Shown piece after piece: positions 62,011 to 64,000 of a stretch of 64,000 nt of DNA. Position 1 is the first letter of the stretch. Each line of letters starts with the position of its first letter. The translations under genes were made by a program, and so were the position numbers. The notes beneath the pieces were generated by a model. It saw nothing but the letters and a program-made list of their open reading frames with translations, was not told the origin of the DNA and did not search any database. This DNA is from Gimesia chilikensis (lineage in GTDB: Bacteria > Planctomycetota > Planctomycetia > Planctomycetales > Planctomycetaceae), in assembly GCF_008329715.1 (NCBI RefSeq), contig NZ_VTSR01000006.1:1-64000 (forward strand), read 5' to 3'.

Positions 62011-62721
62011 ATGACAGAAGACGTAGAATCAGGCGCAATCCTGGTGCTCGACTCCTACATTGTCGGCCCCTGGTACAAGATTTTCCTGATCACGGAAACG
62101 GAACTGCTGGCTGCCACCATGAAATCAAAATGGCAGCAGGAAGTCCTCGACCAGCTCAACCAGGGATACGATCCGTTTGAAGTTCTCCAGGGGCACTCCC
62201 CCCTGGAAAACCCGGTGAGACGGACTCCCCTGGCCGACATTCAGGCCCTGGAATGGTCCGAAGGCTTTTTCGGTCAAATTGCTTTTAAAGGCACCTCCAG
62301 CCTGAAGGTGCACTATTACGATACGATCAAACAGAAAAACAGGCGGTTCAACCTCCGATTCAACGCCGTCGACCGACGCAACGCATTCGCTCGCAAACTC
62401 AAATTTCATACGGGCGACTGGGACGAAATACAGGCCCCCTTACCGGCCTGGCGGTGTGGGATCCCCGCCTTGATTTTCCTGTTCTTTTTTGGAGTGATCC
62501 TGAGCTTCCGGGCGGCATATCGCTTTCTTACCTACGGTCCCCGGCTTTCCGATGTGATGGAGGATCTCGGAGCCAATTTCTTGCCGGCACTCCAGTTCGC
62601 CTATGGTGACGAAATCTACCTGCTGGCTGTCATTCTGATTCCGTCACTGATCTGGTGGGCGATTACCTGTGTCAAACGTCCCACACGTACTGTAGCCCGC
62701 CCAGTCAATCCCGGGTTCTGA
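62011..62721 (+). CDS. Hypothetical protein with two C-terminal membrane helices
   Basis: 236 aa. The N-terminal 140 residues are soluble and beta-rich (ALEWSEGFFGQIAFKGTSSL, KVHYYDTIKQKNRRFNLRF), which recalls bacterial PH-like domains. Two membrane helices follow (about residues 150-168 and 206-224). No ribosome site is obvious before ATG 62011. It precedes the DUF805 gene by 134 nt. No known role. Confidence 0.55.
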   Translation: MTEDVESGAILVLDSYIVGPWYKIFLITETELLAATMKSKWQQEVLDQLNQGYDPFEVLQGHSPLENPVRRTPLADIQALEWSEGFFGQIAFKGTSSLKVHYYDTIKQKNRRFNLRFNAVDRRNAFARKLKFHTGDWDEIQAPLPAWRCGIPALIFLFFFGVILSFRAAYRFLTYGPRLSDVMEDLGANFLPALQFAYGDEIYLLAVILIPSLIWWAITCVKRPTRTVARPVNPGF

Positions 62722-62855
62722 CCACAATATCTGGTTTATTAAGGAGAGGTTGACAATGTGTGCTATACTATGGTGAACAGCCCCTGCGATCCCACTTTCG
62801 CCCGGCTGATACAGAACCCGCTCCTCACATCCAAGGAAAGCAGAAAGGCGACAAG

Positions 62856-63230
62856 ATGAACTGGTACTTGACTGTCCTCAAGAAATATGCTGAATTTTCC
62901 GGCCGGGCCCGCAGAAAAGAGTACTGGATGTTCGTGTTGATGAACTTCCTGGTCTCGATTCTGATTTCTATTGTTGGCGCCGTAATCGGGGATACAGACG
63001 GGTTGATCGCAGTTTCCCTGTCCGGTGTCTATGCATTATTCATCTTCATCCCCAGCCTCGCGGTCACCGTCCGTCGCCTGCACGATACCAACAAAAGTGG
63101 CTGGTGGATTCTGATTACTTTCGTCCCATTGATCGGTGGTCTGGTCCTGCTGATCTTCATGATTATGGACAGTGATCCCAACACCAATGCCTACGGCGCC
63201 AATCCTAAATCCGCCCCGGAACCTGCGTAA
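62856..63230 (+). CDS. DUF805 membrane protein
   Basis: 124 aa from ATG 62856, preceded by AAAGGCGAC; the frame is open to 62760. It has the DUF805 pattern: MNWYLTVLKKYAEFSGRARR, EYWMFVLMNFLVS as first helix, then PSLAVTVRRLHDTNKSGWW and a last helix ending in GLVLLIFMIMDSDPN. DUF805 proteins are small inner-membrane proteins of unknown role. A 10-bp hairpin (63246-63281) follows. Confidence 0.9.
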   Translation: MNWYLTVLKKYAEFSGRARRKEYWMFVLMNFLVSILISIVGAVIGDTDGLIAVSLSGVYALFIFIPSLAVTVRRLHDTNKSGWWILITFVPLIGGLVLLIFMIMDSDPNTNAYGANPKSAPEPA

Positions 63231-63245
63231 TCACGAATCCCGTTC

Positions 63246-63281
63246 CCCCGGCAGGTCGTCCGCAGAGTCTGCCTGCCGGGG
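63246..63281. terminator. 10-bp hairpin after DUF805 gene
   Basis: CCCCGGCAGG (63246-63255) pairs perfectly with CCTGCCGGGG (63272-63281) around a 16-nt loop, without a T-run. Probably marks the end of the DUF805 transcript. Confidence 0.5.
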
Positions 63282-63499
63282 AGGTCGGTCCAGCCTTGGA
63301 AAAAAGACCTGCCCTAATTCGGAAAATTTTCTCGATTCCGGACTGGGCAAACCCAAATTTCGACGATATATATGCGCCAGCTTTTTACACATTCAATTCA
63401 AAGAGGTGCTCTGTGAAATAAAGACCGTGTGACCGGGGGGCTGCGCAAAGCCACCAACCTGCGGACACACTCCCTGACCGTGTATTTGAGAATTTTCCT

Positions 63500-64000
63500 A
63501 TGATACACCCCAAAACTGAGCTGAAATTCATCAGCAACGAAATCGGTTACGGCGTTGTCGCCACCGAATTCATCCCCGCCGGCTCCATCACCTGGGTCCT
63601 CGACAAACTCGACCGCGAGTTCAGTTCGAACGAGTTTCAATCGATGGACGAGATCTACCAGAACATCCTGGATACTTACTCGTTCCGCAATAACAAGGGG
63701 AATCTGGTCCTCTGCTGGGACAACGGCCGCTACGTCAACCACAGCTTTAACTCCAACTGTCTCACCACCGCTTACGACTTCGAAATCGCTATCAGAGACA
63801 TCCACCCCGGCGAACAGTTGACCGACGATTACGGCTACCTGAATATCCCCTCTCCCTTCCGGGGCATCGATGAAGGCACCCGCCGCAAAATCGTCTACCC
63901 CAACGACCTGATTAAATACTACAAGGTCTGGGACCGCAAACTGCTCAAAGTCTTTCACCACATTCCCAGCCTGGAACAGCCGCTGAAACAGCTGCTTTCA
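63500..64000 (+). CDS. SET-domain protein (cut by window edge)
   Basis: ATG 63500 opens a frame of 167 codons that continues through 64000 without a stop, so the gene is partial. The SET-domain motifs are in order: GYGVVATEFIPAGSITW near residue 16, NHSFNSNC (the NHS motif that binds S-adenosylmethionine) and GEQLTDDYGYL with the catalytic Tyr. SET proteins methylate lysines; bacterial ones have been reported to act on chromatin-like or ribosomal proteins and are uncommon. A long open frame on the other strand (63398-63961) is a shadow. The C-terminal part is missing. Confidence 0.8.
   Translation, partial: MIHPKTELKFISNEIGYGVVATEFIPAGSITWVLDKLDREFSSNEFQSMDEIYQNILDTYSFRNNKGNLVLCWDNGRYVNHSFNSNCLTTAYDFEIAIRDIHPGEQLTDDYGYLNIPSPFRGIDEGTRRKIVYPNDLIKYYKVWDRKLLKVFHHIPSLEQPLKQLLS

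Noticed and set aside
62748..62772. TTGACA followed by TATACT before the DUF805 gene as a sigma70 promoter
   Set aside because: Only 8 nt separate the two boxes, far too short for a functional -35/-10 pair.
63398..63961. Long minus-strand open frame of 187 codons
   Set aside because: It is antisense to the SET-domain gene, whose motifs are clear; the minus frame has a composition typical of a shadow (Val/Asp rich) and no ribosome site.

Overview
The window reads as chromosomal DNA of a planctomycete, probably Gimesia or a close relative in Planctomycetales. The phylum is supported by several family types typical of it: Tat-exported DUF1501 and DUF1552 proteins, a DUF1592-type protein with two CxxCH haem motifs, two DUF1559 pseudopilin-like proteins and long SPFH proteins. 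The genus is a guess from general resemblance. No rRNA, tRNA, CRISPR array, transposase or phage gene was recognised.

Layout. 0-7.6 kb is an accessory stretch of AT-richer orphan genes (LRR-like protein, EHG-motif protein, triplicated membrane protein, YcaQ-type glycosylase, lipoprotein, DUF1501) with palindromic repeats. 8.0-9.7 kb holds a bicarbonate transporter with its PII-like regulator (sbtA-sbtB). 10.0-16.1 kb holds DUF1501, a GH63 glycosidase and an OprB-type porin. 16.2-27.6 kb is a stress or redox island: two CaCA exchangers, a sigma54-dependent response regulator, an epimerase/VKOR-like/SPW/glutamate dehydrogenase operon, aconitase, rhodanese, a general-stress flavin-binding protein and a helical protein. 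28.4-34.9 kb encodes two SPFH membrane proteins, Hsp20 and a Lon-family protease. 35.3-36.8 kb has a DUF1559 protein and a lipoprotein. 37.2-46.7 kb is a compact locus with two sets of circularly permuted ATP-grasp, alpha-E and transglutaminase modules, plus DUF2126. 46.7-53 kb is a minus-strand cluster (GntR regulator, DUF1559, lipoprotein, DUF1592, DUF1552). 53.3-64 kb is a mix of single genes (SDR, ScdA_N-like, DinB, intradiol dioxygenase, DUF3500, a tandem pair of CxxCGM membrane proteins, SMI1/KNR4, GNAT, VOC, DUF805) and ends in a SET-domain gene cut by the window edge.

The most informative regulatory signal is a set of -24/-12 (sigma54) promoter matches with exact spacing: two divergent ones between the sigma54 activator gene and the epimerase operon, one before rhodanese, one before the first DUF1559 gene and a weaker one before the ATP-grasp/transglutaminase locus. 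The activator probably controls itself and the divergent operon, and possibly the others. The best candidate for an undescribed system is the 37-46.7 kb double-module locus, whose enzyme classes suggest synthesis and processing of a peptide-like product. All assignments are from reading the sequence; no database search was run.
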